A model generated the notes under the pieces. That model saw only the letters and a program-made list of their open reading frames with translations, was not told where the DNA came from and made no database searches. Made by a program: the position numbers and the translations under genes. 64,000 bases of DNA, taken from the NCBI RefSeq assembly GCF_000612545.2, contig NZ_CP097800.1:2229001-2293000 (forward strand), in the 5' to 3' direction. Origin of the DNA: Streptomyces sp. PCS3-D2. GTDB lineage: Bacteria; Actinomycetota; Actinomycetes; Streptomycetales; Streptomycetaceae. Positions 33,876-43,575 of the stretch are shown one piece after another. The first letter of the stretch is position 1. Each line of letters begins with the position of its first letter.

Positions 33876-36800
33876 GTGCAGGGACGATTCAAGAGGGATG
33901 GCAAGGGGTCTCCCCAGGCCCGCCAGGGCCGTGGGGAAGCTGCGGCGGAGCAGGAGCCGCGCGGCGGGACCGACCGTGGCTCCTCGCCCCAGCACGCCCA
34001 GAACCGCGGGCCGGCCGTCGAAGGCGCAGGCCCCGACGCTGCCGCTGCGGTGAAGGCCAAGGGCCGCGTGAAGTCCGTCAAGGCCTTGAAGGCCAAGGAC
34101 AAGGACAAGGCCGGTGCGGCCGAGCATGACGCGGCGATACCCAAGGCCCCCAGCGGGCCCGGTTCTCGCCTCGCCATGCAGAACTGGCGCATCAGCACGC
34201 GACTCGTGTCGCTGCTGACCCTGCCGGTCGTCGCCGCCACCACGCTCGGTGGCTTCCGTATCAACGACTCGCTCAACGAGATCGCGCAGCTGGAGCACAT
34301 GCAGCTGCTGACGACCATGACGCGTCAGGCCACCAACCTGGCCGCCATGCTCCAGGAGGAGCGCGACCTCTCCGCGGGTCCGCTGTCGCTGTCGCAGGGC
34401 AAGACCAACAGCAGTGTCGACGGTGCGCGCACGCAGACCGACACCGCCGTCGAAGCCTTCGCCGCCGCGACCGACCGGATCGACAGCACGGGGGAGCGGG
34501 ACGACACCCTCAAGTCGATCCGCAACAACGTGCTGCAGATCGGCCGTCAGGTCGCCAACCTCAAGACGATCCGCGACAAGGCGTACGTCAACGGCGCCCA
34601 GCAGACCGTCAGCGAGTACAACGCGATGATCGTCTCGCTGCTCTCGCTCTCCCAGGACATGGCGCAGGCCACCTCCAACCCGGAGATGATCAAGCGTACC
34701 CGTGCCCTGGCCGCGTTCTCCGCCGCCAAGGAATACGCCTCCATCCAGCGCGCGATCATCGCCGCCTCGCTGCCCGAGACCTCGGACAAGCAGGGCAAGC
34801 TCGAGGAGAACGACCGTCTCTACGCCCTCTCCGCCCAGAAGGGCGAGCAGCAGGCGAAGACCACCTTCGAGCTCGTCTACCAGGGCCGCACCGAGGAGCT
34901 CCTCGCGGGCCTGGGCGACAGCAACTCCGAGATCTCCAGCGCGGACCACTACGCCCGCCGCGTGCTGGCCAGCCAGGACGCCTTCCTCCGCGAGAAGAAC
35001 CGGTCCTGGCTGGACTGGTACGACGCCGACGGCACCAAGCTCCAGGCGATGAAGGTCATCGAGCTGACCCTCCTGGAGGAGATGGAGCAGAAGGCCCGCG
35101 AGCTGAAGAACGAGGCCCAGCAGGACGCCATCATCAACGGTGCGCTGATCCTCCTCGTCCTCGGTGTCTCCATCGTCGGCGCCTTCGTCATGGCCCGCTC
35201 GATGATCCGCTCGCTGCGCCGCCTGCAGGACACCGCGACCCGGGTCGCCCAGGACCGTCTGCCCGAGCTCGTCAAGCAGCTCTCCGAGTCCGACCCGCAG
35301 GACGTGGACACCTCGGTGGAGTCGGTCGGCGTGCACACCCGCGACGAGATCGGCCAGGTGGCCGCGGCGTTCGACGACGTGCACCGCGAGGCCGTCCGCC
35401 TCGCTGCCGAGCAGGCACTTCTGCGAGGCAACGTCAACGCGATGTTCACCAACCTCTCGCGCCGCTCGCAGGGCCTCATCCAGCGTCAGCTCTCGCTCAT
35501 CTCCGAGCTGGAGTCACGCGAGGCCGACCCGGACCAGCTGTCCTCCCTCTTCAAGCTCGACCACCTCGCGACCCGCATGCGCCGTAACGGCGAGAACCTC
35601 CTCGTCCTCGCGGGCGAGGAGCCGGGCCGCCGGTGGACCCGCCCCGTCCCGCTCGTCGACGTGCTCCGCGCCGCCGCGTCCGAGGTGGAGCAGTACGAGC
35701 GCGTCGAGCTGGCCTCGGTGCCCGGCACCGATGTCGCCGGCCGCGTCGTCAACGACCTCGTGCACGTGCTCGCAGAGCTGCTGGAGAACGCCACCTCGTT
35801 CTCCTCCCCGCAGACCAAGGTCAAGGTCACCGGCCACGCGCTGCCCGACGGCCGCGTGCTCGTCGAGATCCACGACACCGGTATCGGCCTCTCCCCCGAG
35901 GACCTCGCCGCGATCAACGAGCGGCTCGCGTCGCCGCCCACCGTGGACGTCTCCGTCTCCCGCCGCATGGGTCTGTTCGTGGTCGGCCGCCTGTCCCTGC
36001 GACACGGCATCCGCATCCAGCTGCGTCCCTCCGACTCGGGTGGTACGACGGCCCTCGTCATGCTCCCGGTCGACGTCGCCCAGGGCGGCAAGAAGCCTGG
36101 CCCGACGCCGGGCCAGGGCGGTGCCCAGGGCGGACCCGGTACCCAGGGCGGTTCTGCCGGCCAGGCTTCCGTGCCCGGTCCGGGCGCACGTCCCACCGTG
36201 GGCGCGGGCCCGCAGCGCGGCCAGGTCGGCGGAGGTGGCCAGCGCGCCGCCCTGCCCGGTCGGGACGGCGCTCCCGGCCCGCAGCGTCCCCAGGGGGGCC
36301 GGCCCCCGCAGCAGGGCGGTCCGGGTGCTCCCGGCGTCCGTCCGCAGCCGGGCCAGACCACCGCGGGACAGGGCCAGGGTGCCTTCGGTTCCGGCCCGCT
36401 GCCGACGCGCGGCCCGGTGCCCAGCGTCGGCTACGGCGGCGGCCCGCAGGGCCGTCCGGCCTCCCCCGGCGGCTCCGGCTTCCAGCAGGGCAGTGGCTTC
36501 GAGCGTCCGCAGCAGCACCAGCCGCAGCAGGCTCAGCAGCAGCCGACCGGTCCCGCGGCCCAGGCCCCGGGCGGTCAACTGCCGCCGCGCGGCGGCGCCC
36601 GTCCGGAGCTGCCCGGCCCGCAGGCCACCAGTTGGGGCTCCGACCAGGCCCGCGGCCACGACGAGCTCTCGGGCCCCGGCTCGACGTCGGAGTTCGCGCG
36701 CCCGGACTTCAACGCCCCGATGCCTCAGGGCGACGGCGCGGGCAGCACCACCGGGCAGTTCGAGCGTCCGGACGTGCGGGGCCCCGTCGACCCGTCCACC

Positions 36801-37490
36801 ACCGGCCAGTTCGAGCGGCCGGGCTACCAGCCCCAGCGGCCCGGCGGCCCCGGTGTCGGCGGGTTCGCCCGCCAGCCCCAGGCCCAGCGGCCCGGTGGCG
36901 AGTACGCGCCTGCCCAGCCCGAGGCCCCGCGACTGCCCCAGCCGCAGCGGCCCGAGGCACTGCCGCCGGCCCAGAGCTCCGGCGAGGCCCGCAGCCCGAT
37001 CTTCGACACCCTGGAGTCGAACTGGTTCCGCGAGGAGGGGCAGCAGTCCCCCGCGCAGGTCCCGGGCGTACCCCACCAGCCGCAGCAGTCCGCACCGACG
37101 GCCCCGCAGCAGCACCAGTTGCCGCAGCGCGGCCAGGAGCACGCGGCCGACCAGGCCCAGACGACGACCGGCAGCATGCCGACCGTAAGCTGGAAGTCCT
37201 CCCCGAACGACGAGCTGATGCGGCAGGCCGAGCGCGTGCGCCAGCCCGCCGCGGGCGGCATCACGACGTCGGGGCTGCCCCGCCGGGTCCCGCGGGCGAA
37301 CCTCGTGGCCGGCACCGCGCAGCAGCAGGCCGACGCGCAGGCGGGTCCGCAGGTCTCGCGGGCGCCGGACGACGTCCGCGGCCGTCTGACCAACCTCCGA
37401 CGCGGTATCCAGCAGGGCCGTCAGGCTGGCAACAACAGCCAGACGACCGGCAGTTACCACATCGACCCCACTTACCAGCAGGAGCGATAG
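33876..37490 (+). CDS. cvnA1: Conservon sensor kinase-like protein CvnA (first copy)
   Basis: A 1204-residue membrane protein. A basic low-complexity N-terminus precedes TM1 at about 107-128 (LVSLLTLPVVAATTLGGF), an extracellular nitrate/nitrite-sensing (NIT-like) domain (about 130-415) and TM2 at about 417-441 (GALILLVLGVSIVGAFVMA). A HAMP-like linker and a GHKL ATPase domain (about 610-735; N box ELLENATSFSSP, G1 box HDTGIGLSPEDL) follow. The Pro/Gln/Gly tail runs about 470 residues and ends with LPRRVPRANLV and RAPDDVRGRLTNLRRG. There is no canonical HisKA box, as usual for CvnA. The start is GTG 33876, as relatives begin QGRFKRDG. It is first in a four-gene operon; conservon numbering is from remembered S. 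coelicolor order. Confidence 0.9.
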   Translation: MQGRFKRDGKGSPQARQGRGEAAAEQEPRGGTDRGSSPQHAQNRGPAVEGAGPDAAAAVKAKGRVKSVKALKAKDKDKAGAAEHDAAIPKAPSGPGSRLAMQNWRISTRLVSLLTLPVVAATTLGGFRINDSLNEIAQLEHMQLLTTMTRQATNLAAMLQEERDLSAGPLSLSQGKTNSSVDGARTQTDTAVEAFAAATDRIDSTGERDDTLKSIRNNVLQIGRQVANLKTIRDKAYVNGAQQTVSEYNAMIVSLLSLSQDMAQATSNPEMIKRTRALAAFSAAKEYASIQRAIIAASLPETSDKQGKLEENDRLYALSAQKGEQQAKTTFELVYQGRTEELLAGLGDSNSEISSADHYARRVLASQDAFLREKNRSWLDWYDADGTKLQAMKVIELTLLEEMEQKARELKNEAQQDAIINGALILLVLGVSIVGAFVMARSMIRSLRRLQDTATRVAQDRLPELVKQLSESDPQDVDTSVESVGVHTRDEIGQVAAAFDDVHREAVRLAAEQALLRGNVNAMFTNLSRRSQGLIQRQLSLISELESREADPDQLSSLFKLDHLATRMRRNGENLLVLAGEEPGRRWTRPVPLVDVLRAAASEVEQYERVELASVPGTDVAGRVVNDLVHVLAELLENATSFSSPQTKVKVTGHALPDGRVLVEIHDTGIGLSPEDLAAINERLASPPTVDVSVSRRMGLFVVGRLSLRHGIRIQLRPSDSGGTTALVMLPVDVAQGGKKPGPTPGQGGAQGGPGTQGGSAGQASVPGPGARPTVGAGPQRGQVGGGGQRAALPGRDGAPGPQRPQGGRPPQQGGPGAPGVRPQPGQTTAGQGQGAFGSGPLPTRGPVPSVGYGGGPQGRPASPGGSGFQQGSGFERPQQHQPQQAQQQPTGPAAQAPGGQLPPRGGARPELPGPQATSWGSDQARGHDELSGPGSTSEFARPDFNAPMPQGDGAGSTTGQFERPDVRGPVDPSTTGQFERPGYQPQRPGGPGVGGFARQPQAQRPGGEYAPAQPEAPRLPQPQRPEALPPAQSSGEARSPIFDTLESNWFREEGQQSPAQVPGVPHQPQQSAPTAPQQHQLPQRGQEHAADQAQTTTGSMPTVSWKSSPNDELMRQAERVRQPAAGGITTSGLPRRVPRANLVAGTAQQQADAQAGPQVSRAPDDVRGRLTNLRRGIQQGRQAGNNSQTTGSYHIDPTYQQER

Positions 37491-37913
37491 TTGAGTTCGA
37501 TGAGCCAGGCGGCACAGAACCTGAACTGGTTGATCACCAACTTCGTGGACAACACCCCCGGGGTGTCGCACACGGTGGTGGTCTCCGCCGACGGCCTCCT
37601 TCTGGCCATGTCCGAGGGTTTCCCCCGCGATCGCGCCGATCAGCTGGCGGCCGTGGCCTCCGGTCTGACCTCGCTGACCGCCGGTGCCTCCCGCATCTTC
37701 GAGGGCGGCGCCGTCAATCAGACCGTGGTCGAGATGGACCGGGGATTCCTGTTCCTCATGTCCGTCTCCGACGGGTCCTCGCTGGCCGTGCTGGCGCACC
37801 CGGAGTGCGACATCGGCCTCGTGGGCTACGAGATGGCTCTTCTGGTGGATCGCGCGGGCAGTGTCCTCACCCCGGACCTGCGCGCCGAACTGCAGGGAAG
37901 CCTGCTCGGCTGA
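37491..37913 (+). CDS. cvnB1: Roadblock/LC7-domain protein CvnB (first copy)
   Basis: A 140-residue MglB-like roadblock protein, MSSMSQAAQNLNWLITNFV, with HTVVVSADGLLLAMS and the helix DRADQLAAVASGLTSL. Such proteins act as GTPase-activating or scaffold partners of the CvnD GTPase. The TTG start at 37491 is supported by AGGAG ending 6 nt upstream and immediately follows the cvnA1 stop. ATG 37500 is the alternative. Its DNA is nearly identical to cvnB2. Confidence 0.95.
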   Translation: MSSMSQAAQNLNWLITNFVDNTPGVSHTVVVSADGLLLAMSEGFPRDRADQLAAVASGLTSLTAGASRIFEGGAVNQTVVEMDRGFLFLMSVSDGSSLAVLAHPECDIGLVGYEMALLVDRAGSVLTPDLRAELQGSLLG

Positions 37914-38065
37914 CTTCCCCTCCCCCGGCCGGACGGTACTACCGGCCGGGGGACCGGGGCCCACGCCCCGGAATCCAGTACCACCGCCAGGCCGTCATAC
38001 CGCTCCCCCCACCGGCCGCCCCGTCAGACGGCACGCTGACCACTGCTGTCCAGCCCGGAGGATCC

Positions 38066-38458
38066 ATGACCCCGCCCCCCGCCTACCCCGATGCGTACGG
38101 AGATTCGTACTCGGAAGGCGATCAGCCGTTGGTGCGTCCCTACGCGATGACCGGCGGCCGGACCCGGCCCCGCTACCAGCTCGCCATCGAGGCGCTGGTC
38201 AGCACCACCGCCGATCCGATGCACCTGTCCGGCCTGCTCCCCGAGCACCAGCGCATCTGCACCCTGTGCCGCGAGGTCAAGTCGGTCGCCGAGGTCTCCG
38301 CGCTGCTGTCCATGCCACTCGGTGTGGCGCGCATCCTCGTGGCCGACCTGGCCGAGGCCGGCATGGTGGCCATCCACCAGCCAGGCAATGGAGAGGCCGG
38401 CGGCACGCCGGATGTAACGCTGCTCGAAAGGGTGCTCAGTGGCCTTCGGAACATCTAG
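38066..38458 (+). CDS. cvnC1: DUF742 protein CvnC (first copy)
   Basis: A 130-residue DUF742 protein. A short Pro/Tyr-rich N-terminus is followed by LVRPYAMTGGRTRPRYQLAIEALVS, LLPEHQRICTLC and a winged-helix-like region (EVSALLSMPLGVARILVADL), ending LLERVLSGLRNI. The start ATG 38066 follows GGAGG 5 nt away. It overlaps cvnD1 by 20 bp, a fixed feature of these operons. The function is unknown beyond forming a complex with the other Cvn proteins. Confidence 0.93.
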   Translation: MTPPPAYPDAYGDSYSEGDQPLVRPYAMTGGRTRPRYQLAIEALVSTTADPMHLSGLLPEHQRICTLCREVKSVAEVSALLSMPLGVARILVADLAEAGMVAIHQPGNGEAGGTPDVTLLERVLSGLRNI

Positions 38459-39020
38459 CGGAGCGGCTCCCCGCTCCACCACCTCCGCGAAGATCGTGGT
38501 GGCGGGCGGCTTCGGCGTGGGCAAGACCACGTTCGTCGGAGCCGTGTCCGAGATCAACCCGCTGCGCACCGAAGCCGTCATGACGTCCGCGAGCGCGGGC
38601 ATCGACGACCTCACCCACACCGGTGACAAGACGACCACCACGGTCGCCATGGACTTCGGCCGCATCACGCTCGACCAGGACCTGATCCTCTACCTGTTCG
38701 GCACGCCCGGCCAGGACCGCTTCTGGTTCATGTGGGACGACCTCGTCCGCGGCGCCATCGGGGCGATCGTGCTCGTCGACACGCGCCGCCTCGCCGACTG
38801 CTTCCCCGCGGTCGACTACTTCGAGAACAGCGGCCTGCCCTTCGTGGTGGCTCTCAACGGCTTCGAGGGGCACCAGCCCTACACGCCGGAGGAAGTCCGC
38901 GAGGCCCTGCAGATCGGGCCCGGCGCGCCGATCATCACCACCGACGCCCGCCACCGCGCGGACGCCAAGAGCGCGCTGATCACGCTCGTCGAGCACGCCC
39001 TCATGGCACGTCTGAAGTAA
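38439..39020 (+). CDS. cvnD1: Ras-like small GTPase CvnD (first copy)
   Basis: A 193-residue MglA-like GTPase. The P-loop is VVAGGFGVGKTTFVG (G1, from about residue 20), FGTPGQDRFWFMWDD is the DxxG-region equivalent (here with TPGQ), and ALNGFEGH replaces the canonical NKxD. The start is GTG 38439 inside cvnC1. The atypical G3 and G4 motifs are normal for CvnD proteins. It is the last gene of conservon 1 and is followed by a strong terminator. It shares 307 identical base pairs with cvnD2. Confidence 0.95.
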   Translation: MAFGTSSGAAPRSTTSAKIVVAGGFGVGKTTFVGAVSEINPLRTEAVMTSASAGIDDLTHTGDKTTTTVAMDFGRITLDQDLILYLFGTPGQDRFWFMWDDLVRGAIGAIVLVDTRRLADCFPAVDYFENSGLPFVVALNGFEGHQPYTPEEVREALQIGPGAPIITTDARHRADAKSALITLVEHALMARLK

Positions 39021-39056
39021 CGGGCCCGGGCGGCGGTGCGGCGCCAACTGCCGTAC

Positions 39057-39098
39057 GACAGGGGCGGGCTGTGTCCTATGACACGGCCCGCCCCTGTC
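39057..39098 (+). terminator. Terminator after conservon 1
   Basis: The stem GACAGGGGCGGGC / GCCCGCCCCTGTC has a further inner GTGTC/GACAC pairing and a CTAT loop. It lies 37 bp after the cvnD1 stop. Confidence 0.85.
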
Positions 39099-39276
39099 GT
39101 TCATAACGTTTCGACAGAGAATTGAAGCCGGTTGGCAACGGGATGCGTTCGGCTGGTACCGCTGTGCTCACAACCCACCCGACATTTGCAGCGGGACGCT
39201 CTTTATGTCCGGTTTATGTGAGGCATAGGTCTCCAGGACTCACGGATTTCAACTGTTTGGAACAGGGCCGTCAACC

Positions 39277-39333
39277 GTGCTGGAATTCAACGAACTAGCT
39301 AGTAGTACCGCCGAGAGGTTGTTGGTCGAGTGA
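39277..39333 (+). CDS. Possible 18-residue upstream ORF coupled to cvnA2
   Basis: GTG at 39277 opens a frame reading (M)LEFNELASSTAERLLVE and stopping with a TGA that overlaps the cvnA2 GTG start (GTGA). AGGG lies about 10 nt upstream. It may provide translational coupling, but no homologue is known to me. The remainder of the 309-bp space from 39021 holds the cvn1 terminator and, presumably, the cvn2 promoter. Confidence 0.3.
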   Translation: MLEFNELASSTAERLLVE

Positions 39334-42300
39334 GGCGAAGCAACGCAAGCCCCGCGGATGAATCCGCGCGCGGCAACTTCACCCCGCCGCCGCGAGCGGC
39401 CGCGTCGCCCGCCGACGTGCCCGTGGAACCGCCGGTGAAGAGCGGGAGCACCAGCAGGTTCTCTCCCCGCAACTGGCGCGTGCCGACCCGCCTGAACGCC
39501 ATCCTGCTCGTGCCGGCCCTCGTGGGCCTGGTCATGGGCGGCTTCCAGGTGAAGGGCTCCGTCGACACCTGGAACGAGGCCAAGGACGCCGAGCAGATAG
39601 CCCGGGTCGTCCAGGCCGCCTCGGAGTACAGCCAGGCACTGCTCAACGAGCGTGACCTCACTGCCGAGCCGCTCCTGAACGGCCAGACCAACGACGCCAG
39701 GGTCAGCAAGGCCTACGCGGCGACCGGCGCGGCCAAGGAGAAGTTCGACGAGGCCGTCAAGAACCTGCCCGAGAACCAGGGTATGGAGCGGCGCCTGGAG
39801 CTCTTCCGCGCGGAGGAGCCCAAGCTGACGGACGTCCGCCAGACGGCCTACCAGGCCGGTATCGAGAGCCCCAAGAAGAACCCGCCTTCTTCGTTCGGCC
39901 CGATTCCGACCGAAGAGGGCTACGTCACCGTCCAGCACTACCTCATGCAGTTCGCCAACGAGCTCGGTCTCGGCACCGGGAACGTGACCTCGTACGGCCG
40001 CATGGTCTACGCGATCCAGCTGGCCAAGGCGGCGAACTCGCTCCAGCGCTCCGTCGGCACGCACCTGCTGGTGCGCCCGAGCACCGACGAGAACACCCGC
40101 AAGGCCCAGCTCGTGGCCTTCTCCTCGTACGCCTACCTCGAGGACATCGCCATCGGCGAGTACGTCGCGGCGGGTACCGAGGAGGACGTGAACCGTCTGA
40201 AGACGGTCATGGCGAAGAAGTCCGAAGAGGGCGCCGCCAAGCTCGCCGAGGCCAAGGCCGCCGCCGAGCAGGCCGGCACCCCCTTCAAGACCCCGCCCGT
40301 CTCGCCGGTCAACAAGTCGATCCTGACCGGCATGACCGAGGCGATCGCCAGCGGCGAGCCCAAGAAGAAGATCATCGAGGGTGGCACTACGCCTGCGGCG
40401 TGGCAGTTCGCCGCCACCTCCAAGTTCGACGGCTACGACGAGATCGAGAAGGAACTCCTCGAGAAGGCCGTCAACGACGCCGTGGCGGTCTCCGACGACG
40501 CCCGCGCCGACGCCATCACCAACGGCGCCATCGTCGTCGTGGCCCTGCTGGCGGCCTTCATCCTGGCCGGCATGATGGCCCGCCAGATGGGCCGTGCCAT
40601 GGGCACCCTGCGCACCGCCGCCTTCGACGTCGCCGAGCAGCGCCTGCCGTCGCTCGTCGACCAGCTCTCGCGCGCCGATCCGGGCAAGGTCGACACCCGC
40701 GTACTGCCGATCCCGATCGACTCGCAGGACGAGATCGGTGAGGTCGCCCGCGCCTTCGACCAGGTCCACCGCGAAGCGGTGCGGCTCGCCGCGGAGCAGG
40801 CGCTGCTGCGGGGCAACGTCAACGCGATCTTCACGAACCTCTCCATCCGCAACCAGTCGTTGATCGAGGGCCAGCTGACCCTGATCACCGACCTGGAGAA
40901 CAACGAGGCCGACCCGGACCAGCTGGAGAACCTCTTCCGCCTGGACCACCTGGCCACCCGCATGCGCCGCAACGGCGAGAACCTCCTCATCCTCGCGGGC
41001 GAGGAGCCGGGCCGCCGCTGGGACCAGCCGGTGCCCCTCGTCGACGTGCTCCGCGCCGCCTCCTCCGAGGTGGAGCAGTACGAGCGCATCGAGCTCTCCG
41101 GTGTCTCCGAGGCCGAGATCCACGGCCAGGCCGTGACCGACCTCGTGCACCTGCTCGCCGAGCTGCTGGAGAACGCCACCACCTTCTCCTCCCCGCAGAC
41201 CAAGGTCCGCGTCAACGCCACGCGTCTGCCCGACGGCCGCGTGATGGTCGAGATCCACGACAAGGGCATCGGCCTCACCGCCGAGGACTTCGCGGACATC
41301 AACCACAAGCTCGCCAACCCGCCGACCGTGGACGCCGCCATCTCGCAGCGCATGGGTCTGTTCGTGGTCGGCCGGCTGGCGGACCGCCACAACATCCGCG
41401 TCCAGCTGCGTCCCTCGGGCGAGGCCGCGGGCACCACTTCGCTGATCATGCTTCCCGACGCGATCACGCACGGTGGCGGTGGCGAGGGCATCCCGGACGA
41501 CGACTTCACGGTCTCCCAGATCATTCCGGAGCAGAAGGCCCAGCAGGCCGCTCCGATGCGCACGGCCGCGGAGCTCGGCTTCGACGACTCGCGCTACGAG
41601 CAGGGCGGCGAGCCGCACGGCCTCGACCCGGTCGGGCGTTCGCTCGGCCGCGAGGAGCGGCGGGCCGCGCTGGAGGCCCAGGTCGGCTTCCCGCAGGAGC
41701 AGCAGGGCTACGCCGACCAGGGCGGCCAGGACTATCCGGAACCTCAGCCCGAGCACGGGTACCAGCCGTACCAGGGTTACGAGCAGCAGTCCGAGCAGGG
41801 ATACGAACCCGCGTACGACGGACAGGGTGCGCAGCCTGGGTACGAGGCGTACCCGCAGCAGGACTACGCCTATACGGAAGACGGCTACCCGGACCAGCAG
41901 GCGAGCACGCAGAGCTACGACGGAAGCTACGAAGCCCAGTCGGGGCAAGCCGAGTGGCCCGAACAGAACACGTATCCGGCTGCCTACCAGCAGGATTACG
42001 GGACTGAATCGGAATCCCAGGCCGTCCCCGAACCGGCCGCAGAGCGCGTAGGCTTCGACCGTCCGGGCGCCGCTGCCGACACCGGTCACGAAATGACCGG
42101 GGCGGGCCTGCCGCGACGCGGCAGCCAGCAGCAGTGGCAGTCGGCACAGCAGGAAGCGGAGTCCTCCGGGTCCCTCTTCGAGCAGCGGTCGCCGCGTCAG
42201 CGCCAGGCCGCGGCGGCGGAGCAGGACCAGGACGGTGGCACGCCGTGGCGCTCGGGTAACGACGAGCGCTGGCAGCAGGCCGCCAAACTCCGTGAGCCGA

Positions 42301-42515
42301 AGGCGGGCGGGGTCACCTCGTCCGGCCTCCCTCGGCGAGTGCCCAAGGCCAACCTGGTCGAGGGTGCAGCGGAGACGACCCCGCAGGGCGGCCCCCAGGT
42401 CTCCCGCGCTCCGGAGGACGTCCGCGGCAGGTTGAGCAACCTGCGGCGGGGTGTCCAGCAGGGACGCAGCGCGGGTACTGAGCAGTCAAGTAACAGCTAT
42501 GACCAGGAGCGTTAG
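39330..42515 (+). CDS. cvnA2: Conservon sensor kinase-like protein CvnA (second copy)
   Basis: A 1061-residue paralogue of the first CvnA with the same layout. TM1 is at about residues 55-75 (LNAILLVPALVGLVMGGF). The NIT-like sensory domain follows, then TM2 at about 391-413 (GAIVVVALLAAFILAGMMA), a HAMP-like segment and the GHKL ATPase (N box ELLENATTFSSP, G1 HDKGIGLTAEDF). The long Tyr/Gln/Gly/Glu tail ends LPRRVPKANLV and RAPEDVRGRLSNLRRG. The extracytoplasmic part diverges from CvnA1 while the cytoplasmic kinase core is highly similar, suggesting different input but shared output. The start is GTG 39330; GAGAGG lies about 11 nt upstream. Confidence 0.93.
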   Translation: MRRSNASPADESARGNFTPPPRAAASPADVPVEPPVKSGSTSRFSPRNWRVPTRLNAILLVPALVGLVMGGFQVKGSVDTWNEAKDAEQIARVVQAASEYSQALLNERDLTAEPLLNGQTNDARVSKAYAATGAAKEKFDEAVKNLPENQGMERRLELFRAEEPKLTDVRQTAYQAGIESPKKNPPSSFGPIPTEEGYVTVQHYLMQFANELGLGTGNVTSYGRMVYAIQLAKAANSLQRSVGTHLLVRPSTDENTRKAQLVAFSSYAYLEDIAIGEYVAAGTEEDVNRLKTVMAKKSEEGAAKLAEAKAAAEQAGTPFKTPPVSPVNKSILTGMTEAIASGEPKKKIIEGGTTPAAWQFAATSKFDGYDEIEKELLEKAVNDAVAVSDDARADAITNGAIVVVALLAAFILAGMMARQMGRAMGTLRTAAFDVAEQRLPSLVDQLSRADPGKVDTRVLPIPIDSQDEIGEVARAFDQVHREAVRLAAEQALLRGNVNAIFTNLSIRNQSLIEGQLTLITDLENNEADPDQLENLFRLDHLATRMRRNGENLLILAGEEPGRRWDQPVPLVDVLRAASSEVEQYERIELSGVSEAEIHGQAVTDLVHLLAELLENATTFSSPQTKVRVNATRLPDGRVMVEIHDKGIGLTAEDFADINHKLANPPTVDAAISQRMGLFVVGRLADRHNIRVQLRPSGEAAGTTSLIMLPDAITHGGGGEGIPDDDFTVSQIIPEQKAQQAAPMRTAAELGFDDSRYEQGGEPHGLDPVGRSLGREERRAALEAQVGFPQEQQGYADQGGQDYPEPQPEHGYQPYQGYEQQSEQGYEPAYDGQGAQPGYEAYPQQDYAYTEDGYPDQQASTQSYDGSYEAQSGQAEWPEQNTYPAAYQQDYGTESESQAVPEPAAERVGFDRPGAAADTGHEMTGAGLPRRGSQQQWQSAQQEAESSGSLFEQRSPRQRQAAAAEQDQDGGTPWRSGNDERWQQAAKLREPKAGGVTSSGLPRRVPKANLVEGAAETTPQGGPQVSRAPEDVRGRLSNLRRGVQQGRSAGTEQSSNSYDQER

Positions 42516-42516
42516 T

Positions 42517-42939
42517 GTGAGCCCGATGAGCCAGGCGGCACAGAACCTGAACTGGTTGATCACCAACTTCGTGGACAACACCCCCGGGGTGTCGCACACG
42601 GTGGTGGTCTCCGCCGACGGCCTCCTTCTGGCGATGTCCGACGGATTCCCCCGCGACCGCGCCGATCAGCTGGCGGCCGTGGCCTCCGGTCTGACCTCGC
42701 TGACCGCCGGTGCCTCCCGCATCTTCGAGGGCGGCGCCGTCAACCAGACCGTGGTCGAGATGGACCGGGGATTCCTGTTCCTCATGTCCGTCTCCGACGG
42801 ATCGTCCCTCGCGGTGCTGGCGCACCCGGAGTGCGACATCGGCCTCGTGGGCTACGAGATGGCCCTTCTGGTCGATCGCGCGGGCAGTGTCCTCACCCCG
42901 GACCTGCGCGCCGAACTGCAGGGGAGCCTTCTCAACTAG
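42517..42939 (+). CDS. cvnB2: Roadblock/LC7-domain protein CvnB (second copy)
   Basis: A 140-residue near-copy of CvnB1. By eye the proteins differ at only a few positions (for example Ser-Asp-Gly for Ser-Glu-Gly, and the last residue Asn for Gly). The start is GTG 42517 with AGGAG ending 7 nt upstream and 1 nt after the cvnA2 stop. ATG 42526 is the alternative. It is expected to partner CvnD2, and given its identity it could also cross-talk with the first conservon. Confidence 0.95.
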   Translation: MSPMSQAAQNLNWLITNFVDNTPGVSHTVVVSADGLLLAMSDGFPRDRADQLAAVASGLTSLTAGASRIFEGGAVNQTVVEMDRGFLFLMSVSDGSSLAVLAHPECDIGLVGYEMALLVDRAGSVLTPDLRAELQGSLLN

Positions 42940-43032
42940 CAAACAAGCAGTGCGTTTCGCGCCATCGCACCGTAGGGTGCGGTGGCGCGGCTCCACAGGG
43001 AGTACTGCGTTCTTGGAGTCGGAGGAGGAGAC

Positions 43033-43575
43033 GTGACAACACCCGGAGGACATCCTTATGGCGGCTCGCAGCAGCCGCAGGGTGGGCACGACCAGAACCG
43101 CTTCAACTTCCCCTCCGCGCCAAGCCGGCCCGTGCCGGAGCAGAACCACTACCAGCAGTACGGACAGCCCCAGCAGCCCCAGATGCCCGGTCAGGTGCCT
43201 CCGCGTGCCGCGCGGCAGCCGGCCCCGAAGGCCCACAACCCGCTGGTGCGTCCGTACGCGATGACCGGCGGCCGTACTCGGCCGCGCTACCAGCTCGCCA
43301 TCGAGGCGCTGGTCAGTACCACGGCGGATCCCGCTCGTCTGCAAGGGCAGTTGCCCGAGCACCAGCGCATCTGCCGCCTGTGCCAGGAGATCAAATCCGT
43401 CGCGGAGATCTCGGCACTCCTCTCCATTCCTCTTGGTGTCGCCCGCATTCTCGTAGCCGACCTGGCGGAGGCGGGCCTTGTCGCCATTCACCAGCCCGGC
43501 GGCGACGAGTCTGCCGGTGGCCAGCCAGACGTGACACTGCTCGAAAGGGTGCTCAGTGGACTTCGCAAGCTCTAA
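43033..43575 (+). CDS. cvnC2: DUF742 protein CvnC (second copy)
   Basis: A 180-residue protein, 50 residues longer than CvnC1 because of a Gly/Pro/Gln N-terminal extension (GGSQQPQGGHDQN and so on). The DUF742 core has LVRPYAMTGGRTRPRYQLAIEALVS, LPEHQRICRLCQEIKSVAEISALLSI and LLERVLSGLRKL. The start is GTG 43033 with GGAGGAGGAG immediately upstream. It overlaps cvnD2 by 20 bp, as in conservon 1. The extension is a main difference between the two conservons outside CvnA. Confidence 0.93.
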   Translation: MTTPGGHPYGGSQQPQGGHDQNRFNFPSAPSRPVPEQNHYQQYGQPQQPQMPGQVPPRAARQPAPKAHNPLVRPYAMTGGRTRPRYQLAIEALVSTTADPARLQGQLPEHQRICRLCQEIKSVAEISALLSIPLGVARILVADLAEAGLVAIHQPGGDESAGGQPDVTLLERVLSGLRKL

